Assembly (NCBI GenBank): GCA_038145245.1
Contig: JAYQPI010000041.1
Span: 1-6,658 of the forward strand
Source of the DNA: Fontibacterium sp038145245
GTDB lineage: Bacteria > Pseudomonadota > Alphaproteobacteria > Pelagibacterales > Pelagibacteraceae
DNA length: 6,658 bases
Reading direction: 5' to 3'
Below, one piece after another: positions 1-6,655 of this stretch; the stretch's first letter is position 1; each line of letters begins with the position of its first letter. The position numbers were made by a program, and so were the translations under genes. A model generated the notes under the pieces. The model searched no databases and had not been told where the DNA came from. It saw nothing but the letters and a program-made list of their open reading frames with translations.

Positions 1-1
1 T

Positions 2-28
2 AAAAAGACGTATAAAAAAATTCGTCTT
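2..28 (-). terminator. Probable weak terminator at the operon end
   Basis: On the minus strand AAGACG (28-23) pairs with CGTCTT (10-5) around a 12-base A/T loop, and the T-run continues as T5 to position 2. It starts 7 bases after the dehydrogenase stop. The six-pair stem is short, and the run is cut by the window edge, so efficiency is uncertain. Confidence 0.55.
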
Positions 29-35
29 AATTTCA

Positions 36-911
36 TTATCTGCTGAGTGCTTTTATAAATAAATATAAAGCGCTATGGTCTAAATTACCTCGTCCAGATT
101 TTACAGTCTTTGAGTAAAGCTCTTGTACTTTTTTAGCTATGGGTAAATTAAGCTTATATTTTTTGGCAGTTGCAACTATATTATTCATATCTTTAAGTTG
201 GGTTGACGCTTTTCCTCCTGGTCTAAAATTTTTAGTTAATATTCTCAAACCATGATTTTTAAGTATAGGTCCTCCTGCAAATCCATGTAACATAATTTCC
301 CTTACTGCTTCAGGATCAGCTCCTGCTGCTTCTGCTAAAATTAATGCTTCAGATACAGCTCCAATACTAATTCCAACGATTGTTTGATTTGCTAATTTTG
401 CAACCTGACCACATCCAGTTTTACCAACATAAATTGCTGTTCCCATACTTTTAAATAATGGCATAACATTATTAAATACTTTCTTTTCGCCACCTACCAT
501 TATTGCAAGAGTTCCTTTTTCTGCTCCTATGGTTCCACCAGAAACAGGTGCATCTAAAAAAAATGCTTTCTTCTTTTTTAATGCCGCACCAATTTCTAAA
601 GCCGTATTTTGAGTTGTTGAACTCATATCAATTACAATTTGTCCCTTTTTTAAATGTGGCTGAATCTTTTTTATATGAATTGATTTACATACATCGTCAT
701 TTGCAAGCATTGTAATGATAACTTTTGAACTTTGGACCAAGTCTTTTATATCGGCAAAAGCTTTCGCGCCTTTTTTTTGAAGTTCTAAAGTTTTACTTGG
801 AGTTCTATTCCAAACATTTAATTTAAATTTTTTAGATATAATATTTTTTGCCATGGGCAAACCCATTAAGCCTGTACCAATAAATCCAACATTTTTGATT
901 GAATTACTCAT
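36..911 (-). CDS. NAD(P)-dependent beta-hydroxyacid dehydrogenase (3-hydroxyisobutyrate dehydrogenase / tartronate-semialdehyde reductase family)
   Basis: The 291-residue soluble enzyme interconverts a beta-hydroxyacid and its semialdehyde. The N-terminal Rossmann domain opens with GFIGTGLMGLPMAKN (9-23), and WNRT (34-37) after strand two is the pattern usually linked with NADP(H) preference. The substrate motif DAPVSGG is at 120-126. The catalytic motif GKTGCGQVAKLANQ (163-176) contains Lys172 and Asn175, and the C-terminal helical domain has Lys240-Asp241 (QLKDMNN). All key residues are present and the length is normal for the family. Candidates include 3-hydroxyisobutyrate dehydrogenase, 2-hydroxy-3-oxopropionate reductase, or a succinate/glyoxylate semialdehyde reductase; the sequence alone does not choose. 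Its ATG overlaps the EamA stop (ATGA), so translation is probably coupled. It is the last gene before a hairpin terminator. Confidence 0.92.
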   Translation of the reverse strand: MSNSIKNVGFIGTGLMGLPMAKNIISKKFKLNVWNRTPSKTLELQKKGAKAFADIKDLVQSSKVIITMLANDDVCKSIHIKKIQPHLKKGQIVIDMSSTTQNTALEIGAALKKKKAFFLDAPVSGGTIGAEKGTLAIMVGGEKKVFNNVMPLFKSMGTAIYVGKTGCGQVAKLANQTIVGISIGAVSEALILAEAAGADPEAVREIMLHGFAGGPILKNHGLRILTKNFRPGGKASTQLKDMNNIVATAKKYKLNLPIAKKVQELYSKTVKSGRGNLDHSALYLFIKALSR

Positions 912-1813
912 TTAATTTTAAATAAATTTTTGTTAGCTAGAATTATTCCTATCAAAACAAGTATACCACCAAACCAATGAAAATTTTGTAATTTTTCGTT
1001 AAATAAAAAGTAACCGTACAATGCACTATAAATAGGCATTAAATAAACTACCAATCCAGTAATAGAAGCACCAACAAATTTTTGCAATTTTGAATACATT
1101 AAGAAAGCAATAATGCCTGGAAAGATTGCGGCTATAACGGTCCAAAAAACAAAGTCCTTGTTAAATGAAGTGGTGAAAAAAAAAGCTTCTTCAACATAAT
1201 ACATAGGTAATAAACAAATAACTCCAGCAATTGCCATCAAACCAAAACGAGTTAAAAGATCAAATTTGCTTTTCCAATTCATTAAAAATACAGAATAAAC
1301 AGCCCAACTAATCATTGCTCCCGAGATCCAAATATCTCCTTTGGTAATTTGTAGTTTCATTAAGGTCTCAAACTGACCTTTGCAAACTACAATCATAATT
1401 CCAAATAAACATAAAACTGTTCCAAATATCTGAAGTTTGCTTAATTTTTCTTTATAAATAAAAACTGAGAATAAAATAATAAATATAGGAGATGCAGAAT
1501 AAATAATTCCCATATTCACAACAGTAGTTGTAAGTCCGCTGATATAAGGAAAAGCTCCACAAAATGCAAAACCAGTTAATCCTAAAATCAAAAGTTTTGG
1601 AATTTCTTTTATTACATCTTTCCAGTTTTTTAAAAGGTTAGGAAAAATAAATGGAAGTAAAATTAAAGCTGCTAACACCCATCTCCAAAAAGCAAGAGAC
1701 ACTGGAGGAACTAATCCAGCTGCTCCTCTGGCCACTGCTATATTGCCAGTCATAAATATAGGCTGAGTAAATAAAAGTACTAAAGGTAAAAAACCTAAAC
1801 GTTGGTTCTGCAA
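908..1813 (-). CDS. EamA/DMT-superfamily transporter
   Basis: The 301-residue inner-membrane protein has the ten-helix, two-repeat architecture of the drug/metabolite transporter superfamily. Repeat one spans about 10-143 and repeat two about 159-293. Each repeat carries the typical Glu near its penultimate helix end, in YKEKLSKLQIFG (120-131) and FNEKLQNFHWFG (271-282). The segments FWRWVLAAL (42-50) and VNMGIIYSASPIF (99-111) are also characteristic. The start is TTG: an in-frame TAA lies 12 bases further upstream with no ATG or GTG start between, and the next Met (residue 21) would remove half of helix 1. No ribosome site is visible. Its stop overlaps the dehydrogenase start as ATGA. The family includes exporters of amino acids and metabolites, so efflux of a pathway product or nitrogen by-product is plausible but unproven. 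Confidence 0.88.
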   Translation of the reverse strand: MQNQRLGFLPLVLLFTQPIFMTGNIAVARGAAGLVPPVSLAFWRWVLAALILLPFIFPNLLKNWKDVIKEIPKLLILGLTGFAFCGAFPYISGLTTTVVNMGIIYSASPIFIILFSVFIYKEKLSKLQIFGTVLCLFGIMIVVCKGQFETLMKLQITKGDIWISGAMISWAVYSVFLMNWKSKFDLLTRFGLMAIAGVICLLPMYYVEEAFFFTTSFNKDFVFWTVIAAIFPGIIAFLMYSKLQKFVGASITGLVVYLMPIYSALYGYFLFNEKLQNFHWFGGILVLIGIILANKNLFKIK

Positions 1814-1834
1814 GACAGTATTATTTTAATGATA

Positions 1835-2035
1835 TTATTTTCTTTTTTTCGAGTACTTTTTAAAGTTTTGATATATGTCGAAGCCTAAAAAAATTAATGC
1901 CATCAACATGATTAACCAAACTGGCATCGCGGCAGCGTCTGTAATCATTGGTGATTTTTTTAATGACCAAGCCATACCCAAAAAAAACCATGTGGCTGTA
2001 ATAAATCCAAGAATTGAGCAAATTATTGATATCAT
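1835..2035 (-). CDS. Small two-helix membrane protein, unrecognised
   Basis: I do not recognise this 66-residue protein. It has two hydrophobic segments at about residues 3-24 and 37-54, joined by a short polar loop (LKKSPMITDAAA), and a strongly basic tail (QNFKKYSKKRK) that would favour a cytoplasmic C-terminus. No cofactor or catalytic motif is visible. Its ATG comes four bases after the amidase stop (TAA-ATAA-ATG) and it ends 21 bases before the EamA start, so it fits the operon's spacing and strand, which is the main reason to call it real. It could be an accessory subunit of the EamA carrier or of the TRAP permease. An overlapping plus-strand open frame across the same bases is judged a shadow because it opposes the operon and has no family character. 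Confidence 0.65.
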   Translation of the reverse strand: MISIICSILGFITATWFFLGMAWSLKKSPMITDAAAMPVWLIMLMALIFLGFDIYQNFKKYSKKRK

Positions 2036-2039
2036 TTAT

Positions 2040-3365
2040 TTATTTTTTATAATTTTTAAACATCCAATTAGCTGTCTGCAAAAATCTAGTATCATCAAAC
2101 TTTTCCCCTACTAACTGAACCCCTAAGGGTAATTTATTAGAACTTTCAATTAATGGCAATGATATTGATGGCATGCCTAGATAAGTCCATAAAGTACAGA
2201 ACTCTGGACTTCCGGTATAATTTAAACCTTTAGGTGCATAACCAGTTGTGCCTGGTGTGATTATTGCGTGATAGTCATGAAAGGCATCATTAAAATTTGC
2301 ATAAATAGTTTCTATACTTTCAACAGCTTCTACGTAGTCTTTAGATTTATATTCCATTCCTCTTTCCATCGCCTCTACTAATTTTTTTCCTAATTTTTTT
2401 TTATTCTTTTTATAAACAGCATAAAAATTATAAGCCATATCTGTTTCATGAATTATTTTATGATAATCAAATATTTTTTCAAAATAACTTGGCATTGCAA
2501 CTTCGGTAACATTTTTATTAATTTTTTTAATAAATTTTTCAAAATCTTTTTGTGCATCTTTATCCATGTTGTTCCATTTGGATGTTTTCATAAAAAGAAA
2601 TTGCGGCTCAAAGAAAGGTTTATCTTTGATTTTTTCAAAAAATTCTTCTGTTGGATAATGAATTGTAGATTTATCTTCTGAATCTTTTTCAAAAATGGAA
2701 GAAGAACAAAAAGCAGCATCTTCCACTGATCTTGCAAATAGTCCTACTTGATCCAATAAAAATGACTGTCTTAAAACTCCAGATCTTGAAATTAAACCAT
2801 TGGTGGGTTTGTATCCCACAACTCCACAGTAAGAAGCTGGTCGTATGAGCGATCCATTAGTTTGAGATCCAATTGTAATTGGGGCCATAAATGAAGCGAC
2901 AGCCGCTGCAGATCCACTTGAAGAGCCGCCTGGAGTTCTTGTATAATCATGAGGATTTCTTGTCTCCCCTGGATCAAAATAAGCAAGTTCTGTTGTAACC
3001 GTTTTTCCCATTATTACTGCACCTGCAGCCCTAAGTAATGCCACTACCTTAGAATCGTCTCTGGTTTGATAATTTTTTTTGAGTGGGCTCCCATATTGGG
3101 TTGGCATATCATAAGTTTTGAATATGTCTTTAATTGCAACTGGAAGTCCATGAAGTGGCCCCATAAGCTTTCCTGATAGTTTCCATTCATCGGCTTCTTT
3201 AGCTTTTGCTAAAAAATGTTTTTTATCAAAAAAAGCCCAAGCTTTTACGTCTTTATCGAACTCTTTAATTCTATCGATGAATGATTGGGCAACTTCTACG
3301 GCTGAAACTTCACCACTTTTAATTTTATTTACAATATCAATTGCTGATAAACTATAAATATTCAT
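2040..3365 (-). CDS. Amidase-signature family hydrolase
   Basis: The 441-residue cytoplasmic enzyme belongs to the amidase-signature family (GatA / fatty-acid amide hydrolase fold), which hydrolyses carboxamide or related C-N bonds. The Ser-cisSer-Lys triad can be placed: Lys79 in LPVAIKD, cis-Ser148 in TPGGSSSGSAAAVA, and nucleophile Ser172 in TNGSLIRPAS, followed by YCGVVGYKPT. The nucleophile loop reads GSQTNGS rather than the commoner GTDTGGS; a Gln there occurs in some amidase subgroups, so activity is expected. It is slightly shorter than many relatives. GatA function in tRNA amidation is unlikely because no gatB or gatC is adjacent and the setting is a transporter operon. It starts 15 bases after dctM behind a weak AAAGAAA leader. 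In context it most likely deamidates or opens the imported compound or an early intermediate; the substrate is not identifiable. Confidence 0.9.
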   Translation of the reverse strand: MNIYSLSAIDIVNKIKSGEVSAVEVAQSFIDRIKEFDKDVKAWAFFDKKHFLAKAKEADEWKLSGKLMGPLHGLPVAIKDIFKTYDMPTQYGSPLKKNYQTRDDSKVVALLRAAGAVIMGKTVTTELAYFDPGETRNPHDYTRTPGGSSSGSAAAVASFMAPITIGSQTNGSLIRPASYCGVVGYKPTNGLISRSGVLRQSFLLDQVGLFARSVEDAAFCSSSIFEKDSEDKSTIHYPTEEFFEKIKDKPFFEPQFLFMKTSKWNNMDKDAQKDFEKFIKKINKNVTEVAMPSYFEKIFDYHKIIHETDMAYNFYAVYKKNKKKLGKKLVEAMERGMEYKSKDYVEAVESIETIYANFNDAFHDYHAIITPGTTGYAPKGLNYTGSPEFCTLWTYLGMPSISLPLIESSNKLPLGVQLVGEKFDDTRFLQTANWMFKNYKK

Positions 3366-3380
3366 TAAAAGTTTCTTTAT

Positions 3381-4763
3381 TTACTTAGTTTCAGGACCGA
3401 ATAAATAATCTGGCAACCAAGTTGCTAATCCTTGAAAATTATAAAGAATTGCCATTGATAAAAAAACAATAAATAAGAATGGGATCATTCCCCAAAATAT
3501 TTCTGACAACTGTACATTTTTACTTTGTACACCTTTTAGATAATAAGCAGCCATCGCCATCGGTGGAGTTAAAAAAGAAGTTTGTAAATTTAATCCAATT
3601 AATACTGCAAAAAAATAAGGATCAACCCCAAAAGCTTTAACTAAAGGCAAAAATATTGGCACAAAGATAATTAATATTTCTGTCCACTCTAATGGAAATC
3701 CCAGCGCAAAAATTATAATTTGTGTAAGTACTAAAAATTGCCAAGGTTTAAGATCTAAACTTGCAAAAAGTTCTTCAAATATAATGTGTCCACCTAAGTA
3801 AGAAAAAACCGAAGCAAAAGTCCATGATCCAACAAATAGCCACATGATCATAGCAGTTGATCTTGAAGTTAAATAAACAGATTCCTTTAAATTTTTCCAA
3901 TTCATTGATTTATAATAAAAGGCAATAGCAATTGCTCCTGCGGCTCCAGCTGCCGCAGCTTCCGCAGCGGTTGCTAACCCTGCAAGAATTGCACCCAAAA
4001 CTAATACTATTAAAATAAATAACGGCACAAAATTTTTTAATAAATTTTTATAAACAACAGATTTTGGAGGAATCTCTGATAGGTTAGGAGGTGGTGCCAT
4101 TTTTGGAAATTTCCAACCTATAAAAATACAATACACACAATATAAACCAGCTAACATTAAGCCTGGTAAAAAAGCTGCAGCAAATAGTCTTATTGGCGAT
4201 AACGAAGCCATAACTGCATAAACGATAAACATAATGCTCGGCGGAATCAAAATACCAAGACATCCCCCTGCGCAAACAACTCCTGAAGCAAATTTTCTAT
4301 CATATCCTGCTTTTATCATTGCTGGCCAAGCTAATAATCCCATTAAAGTTACAACGGCACCCACAATACCTGTAGCAGTAGCAAACATGGCACATGTTAT
4401 TAGAGCAGCAACAGCCATTGAAGCTGGTAATTTAACTGTGGCTTGTCGAATGGATTCAAAAAGTTTAGCTATAATTCCTGATCTTTCAACAATGTAACCC
4501 ATGAATAAAAATAAAGGCACAGCAATCAAGACATGATTTTCCATAACAGAAAAAGTATTGTTAACTACTAAATCAAATATTCTGTTATGAAGAATTCCAG
4601 ATTCTTGAATCTTAGCTGGATCTAAATAAGCATAATAACCAAAAATAATTCCAATCGCTAATAAAGTAAAACCAATAGGAAAACCTAATAATACTATAAA
4701 TATAAAACTACCCATCATAATCATAGCAATCTCAGGATTTGTAAAACCAAATAAATTTGTCAT
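3381..4763 (-). CDS. dctM: TRAP transporter large permease subunit (DctM-like)
   Basis: The 460-residue polytopic protein is the transport subunit of the TRAP system, moving the solute released by the binding protein across the inner membrane with a sodium gradient (family knowledge). Many hydrophobic helices run along the whole length. DctM landmarks include VPLFLFMGYIVERSGI (82-97), GGCLGILIPPS (167-176), LGFPLEWTEI (354-363) and LQTSFLTPPMA (393-403). The last two point to the large subunit of the mannitol/chloroaromatic (FcbT3) branch, matching its neighbours. A loop usually written ATPTEAA in the family reads ATAAEAA here (264-270), losing the proline and threonine. The length is a little above the usual 425-450 and the gene appears intact. 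The ATG follows dctQ by 10 bases with an A/T-only leader, so translation probably depends on coupling to dctQ. Confidence 0.95.
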   Translation of the reverse strand: MTNLFGFTNPEIAMIMMGSFIFIVLLGFPIGFTLLAIGIIFGYYAYLDPAKIQESGILHNRIFDLVVNNTFSVMENHVLIAVPLFLFMGYIVERSGIIAKLFESIRQATVKLPASMAVAALITCAMFATATGIVGAVVTLMGLLAWPAMIKAGYDRKFASGVVCAGGCLGILIPPSIMFIVYAVMASLSPIRLFAAAFLPGLMLAGLYCVYCIFIGWKFPKMAPPPNLSEIPPKSVVYKNLLKNFVPLFILIVLVLGAILAGLATAAEAAAAGAAGAIAIAFYYKSMNWKNLKESVYLTSRSTAMIMWLFVGSWTFASVFSYLGGHIIFEELFASLDLKPWQFLVLTQIIIFALGFPLEWTEILIIFVPIFLPLVKAFGVDPYFFAVLIGLNLQTSFLTPPMAMAAYYLKGVQSKNVQLSEIFWGMIPFLFIVFLSMAILYNFQGLATWLPDYLFGPETK

Positions 4764-4773
4764 AAATTATTTT

Positions 4774-5343
4774 TTATTTTTTTTTTGATGATTGTTTAAC
4801 TAATAATTTTTCTGTTTCTTCTTCCTCAATTTCTCTAATTGGCCAACTTCCTTCTTTTAGAGCAATAATACATCTAAAAACTTCTGCCACACCCTGAATA
4901 ACCAGCAAAATACCGGCTATTGGTATTAAACTTTTAAACATATAAATTTGAATTTGAGCAGGGCTACTCCAGCTAGTCTCTTTAACTATCCAGGCAGTCT
5001 TAGCATATTTATAACCTTGATAACTAAACGCTAAACAAGCTGGGAAGAAAAATATAAAATAAAGAACAAGATCAATGGTTGCCTGAGTTCTTGTTTTTAA
5101 AAATCTGTACAACATGTCTGCTTTAACATGGGACTGAGTGCAAAGTGAATAGGCCCCAGCCATCATAAACATTGCTCCGTACATCTGGATTGTAAAATCA
5201 AAAGCCCAAAGAGTAGGAGCATTAAAAACGTATCTCATGAAAACTTCTACTGCAACTGAACTTGTCAGAATTACTATGCACCAAGCAAAAGATTTTCCCA
5301 TCCAAGTGCTTATTTGGTCAGCTAAATAAATATAAGATCTCAA
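4774..5343 (-). CDS. dctQ: TRAP transporter small permease subunit (DctQ-like)
   Basis: The 189-residue integral membrane protein is the small subunit that pairs with DctM to form the TRAP permease. Four hydrophobic helices are visible at about 17-38, 50-68, 88-108 and 135-158. Family landmarks are RYVFNAPTLWAFD (37-49), a common signature of the FcbT2 / mannitol-chloroaromatic branch, and HVKADMLY (72-79). The C-terminal tail is acidic and then basic (EIEEEETEKL, ending KKK). The start is TTG: it lies four bases after a G8 ribosome site and gives a typical family N-terminus. The next Met (residue 15) would cut into the amphipathic lead-in to helix 1. A 10-base gap separates its stop from dctM. 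An A10 run encodes the final lysines, but both neighbouring frames meet stops, so no DctQ-DctM fusion is expected. Confidence 0.92.
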   Translation of the reverse strand: MRSYIYLADQISTWMGKSFAWCIVILTSSVAVEVFMRYVFNAPTLWAFDFTIQMYGAMFMMAGAYSLCTQSHVKADMLYRFLKTRTQATIDLVLYFIFFFPACLAFSYQGYKYAKTAWIVKETSWSSPAQIQIYMFKSLIPIAGILLVIQGVAEVFRCIIALKEGSWPIREIEEEETEKLLVKQSSKKK

Positions 5344-5347
5344 ATTG

Positions 5348-5357
5348 CCCCCCCCTT
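5348..5357 (-). promoter_or_regulatory. G8 ribosome-binding tract of dctQ
   Basis: On the minus strand AAGGGGGGGG ends four bases (CAAT) before the TTG start of dctQ. It is the only G-rich ribosome site among the six gene starts whose leaders are visible; the other leaders are A/T-rich with no GG. It supports the TTG at 5343 as the real start. Together with its following C, the element is complementary over 11 positions (two of them G-U) to the C-rich arm and T-run of the upstream terminator (5435-5425). Confidence 0.7.
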
Positions 5358-5359
5358 AA

Positions 5360-5376
5360 ATATTCCGTCGAAATAT
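5360..5376 (-). other. Small AT-rich hairpin in the dctQ leader
   Basis: On the minus strand, ATATTTC (5376-5370) can pair with GGAATAT (5366-5360) around a GAC loop. The seven pairs comprise five A-T, one G-U and one G-C. It lies four bases upstream of the G8 tract. It may affect access to the dctQ ribosome site, but it is weak and could be chance in AT-rich DNA. Confidence 0.3.
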
Positions 5377-5420
5377 ACGCTTTAAAAAACTAATTTAAAT
5401 ACAAATATTAAATTATTCTT

Positions 5421-5455
5421 AAAAAAAAGGGGGGCTATTTAGGCCCCCCTTTTTT
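5421..5455 (-). terminator. Intrinsic terminator between dctP and dctQ
   Basis: Read on the minus strand, AAAAAAGGGGGGC (5455-5443) pairs perfectly with GCCCCCCTTTTTT (5435-5423) across a 7-base loop, CTAAATA. The T-run continues to 5421, giving T8 after the GC part. The hairpin starts 18 bases after the dctP stop. Because A6 and T6 flank the GC core symmetrically, it could also act on plus-strand transcription, but no plus-strand gene is seen. Lying inside a TRAP operon, it should stop much of the transcript after the binding protein and let only read-through reach the permease genes. That would give many receptors per membrane complex. Confidence 0.9.
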
Positions 5456-5473
5456 ACTAATTATCTTAAATTA

Positions 5474-6655
5474 TTATATTTGGTATCCCACTTTAACGCC
5501 TGCAGGGTTACCAAAAGCTTGTTTAAAGCCAATTGTGTAATCAGGCTGATTCAACAACAGATACTTCATAACAGATTTTGCGTATCTCTTCTGTGAATCA
5601 ATGATCTCTTTAAATAAAGGATCTTTATCAGAGAATTGTTTCACAACAACATCCCAAGATTTCATCTGAGCTTCTAGAATATCCTTAGGTGTTTGATATA
5701 CTTTTACGCCTGACTCGTTGATCAATTTATCAAGGTCATTTGCGTAACGAACAACCATTTTCCAATAGTTATCTGTATTTGCAGCTTCTGATGCAATTCT
5801 CAAGATATTTTGATGTGTTTTAGATAAACTATTAAATTTTTTTCTATTAAAAGTTATCTCAAACATTTCCTGAGACTGATGGAAACTTCCTAAACTATAA
5901 AATTTAGAAACATCCTGCATACCAAAGTTTTTGTCAGATGATGGGTTATTAAATTCCGCAGCATCGATCAAACCAGTTTTCATTGCTGGCTGGATTTCTC
6001 CACCTGGCAATTGCAGAACTGTCATTCCCATTCCTTGGAGAACGTTCGTTGCTAAACCAACAGTTCGGTATTTTAAACCTTTTATTTCAGCCGCACTTTT
6101 AAGTTCTTTTTTAAACCAACCAAATGGTTGTGCAGGCATAGGCATTGCAAAGAAGCCAATATAATCTAGCTTAGCTGCAGCTAAAGTTTTTTCGTACAGT
6201 TTTCTTCCACCGCCGTACTCGATCCAACTCATTAATTCTTGAGAAGAAAAACCATAAGAAGGTCCTGTTCCGAATAATGAAGCAGCTGGATTTTTTCCGT
6301 ACCAGTAAGCAGTAACTGTATGACCTGAATCAACAACACCGGTACTTACGCTGTCAGCCAATTCTGAAGTTTTAACAATAGCATTCACTGGATAAACTTC
6401 AATTTTTAATGATCCGCCAGAAAGTTCTTCAACTTTTTTAGCATAATCTTTGTTCATTTCAAAAAATGGATCTGCGGCAGCTGGGCCCCAAGCAGATTGC
6501 ATTTTTAAAACAACAGTTCCTTGCGCAGTCGAAATATTCGGCATGGCAAGTGATGCAGCGGCAACAGCTCCTGTAGCTGCGGCAGCTTTAAAAAACTTAC
6601 GTCTTGAAGTTTTTTTAGACTCCAATGACGTAACTTCGTCTTTTAGTTTTGTCAT
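5474..6655 (-). CDS. dctP: TRAP transporter periplasmic solute-binding protein (DctP/TakP/FcbT1-like), Tat-exported
   Basis: This 393-residue protein is the extracytoplasmic receptor of a TRAP transporter. It binds an organic acid in the periplasm and delivers it to DctQM. The N-terminus has a twin-arginine signal: SRRKFF at residues 17-22, an Ala-rich hydrophobic stretch to about 40, and a likely cleavage site after STA (residue 44). The mature part follows the TakP / mannitol-chloroaromatic (FcbT1) layout: KMQSAW at 51-56, GHTVTAYWYGK at 111-121, an FGWF segment at 178-181, YRTVG with the probable carboxylate-binding Arg197, LPGGE at 216-220, and DAAEF with Glu234 where TakP-type proteins place a metal/substrate ligand. 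The ATG is immediately preceded by an in-frame TAA, so no upstream extension is possible, and the Tat motif sits at the expected distance. Promoter and ribosome site are outside the window. The family is secure; the ligand (2-oxoacid, lactate or another carboxylate) is unknown. Confidence 0.93.
   Translation of the reverse strand: MTKLKDEVTSLESKKTSRRKFFKAAAATGAVAAASLAMPNISTAQGTVVLKMQSAWGPAAADPFFEMNKDYAKKVEELSGGSLKIEVYPVNAIVKTSELADSVSTGVVDSGHTVTAYWYGKNPAASLFGTGPSYGFSSQELMSWIEYGGGRKLYEKTLAAAKLDYIGFFAMPMPAQPFGWFKKELKSAAEIKGLKYRTVGLATNVLQGMGMTVLQLPGGEIQPAMKTGLIDAAEFNNPSSDKNFGMQDVSKFYSLGSFHQSQEMFEITFNRKKFNSLSKTHQNILRIASEAANTDNYWKMVVRYANDLDKLINESGVKVYQTPKDILEAQMKSWDVVVKQFSDKDPLFKEIIDSQKRYAKSVMKYLLLNQPDYTIGFKQAFGNPAGVKVGYQI

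Noticed and set aside
1875..2114. Plus-strand open frame opposite the small membrane protein and the amidase end
   Set aside because: It runs against the operon, spans the junction of two minus-strand genes, has no family motif, and is explained as a shadow of AT-rich coding DNA.
2040..3365. GatA subunit of tRNA amidotransferase
   Set aside because: It has the shared amidase fold, but no gatB or gatC is adjacent and the setting is a transport operon, so a catabolic amidase is more likely.
4234..4497. Plus-strand open frame inside dctM
   Set aside because: It lies wholly within a well-supported gene. Its Ala/Pro/Thr-rich composition is the complement of DctM's Gly/Ala-rich helices.
4774..4786. 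A10 run at the end of dctQ as a slippage site making a DctQ-DctM fusion
   Set aside because: The dctM frame contains a TAA between the run and the dctM ATG, and dctQ's own frame stops at the run's end, so slippage would not yield a fusion.
5366..5410. Possible promoter for dctQ in the spacer (TATATT on the minus strand)
   Set aside because: A -10-like hexamer is expected by chance in such AT-rich DNA, and no acceptable -35 element lies 16-18 bases upstream of it.
5344..5473. Known riboswitch in the dctP-dctQ spacer
   Set aside because: Only the terminator hairpin and one weak AT hairpin are visible. No aptamer core such as a glycine or SAM type could be recognised, and the spacer is short.
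5931..6164. Plus-strand open frame inside the binding-protein gene
   Set aside because: It is fully covered by a gene with clear family motifs and has no recognisable content of its own.
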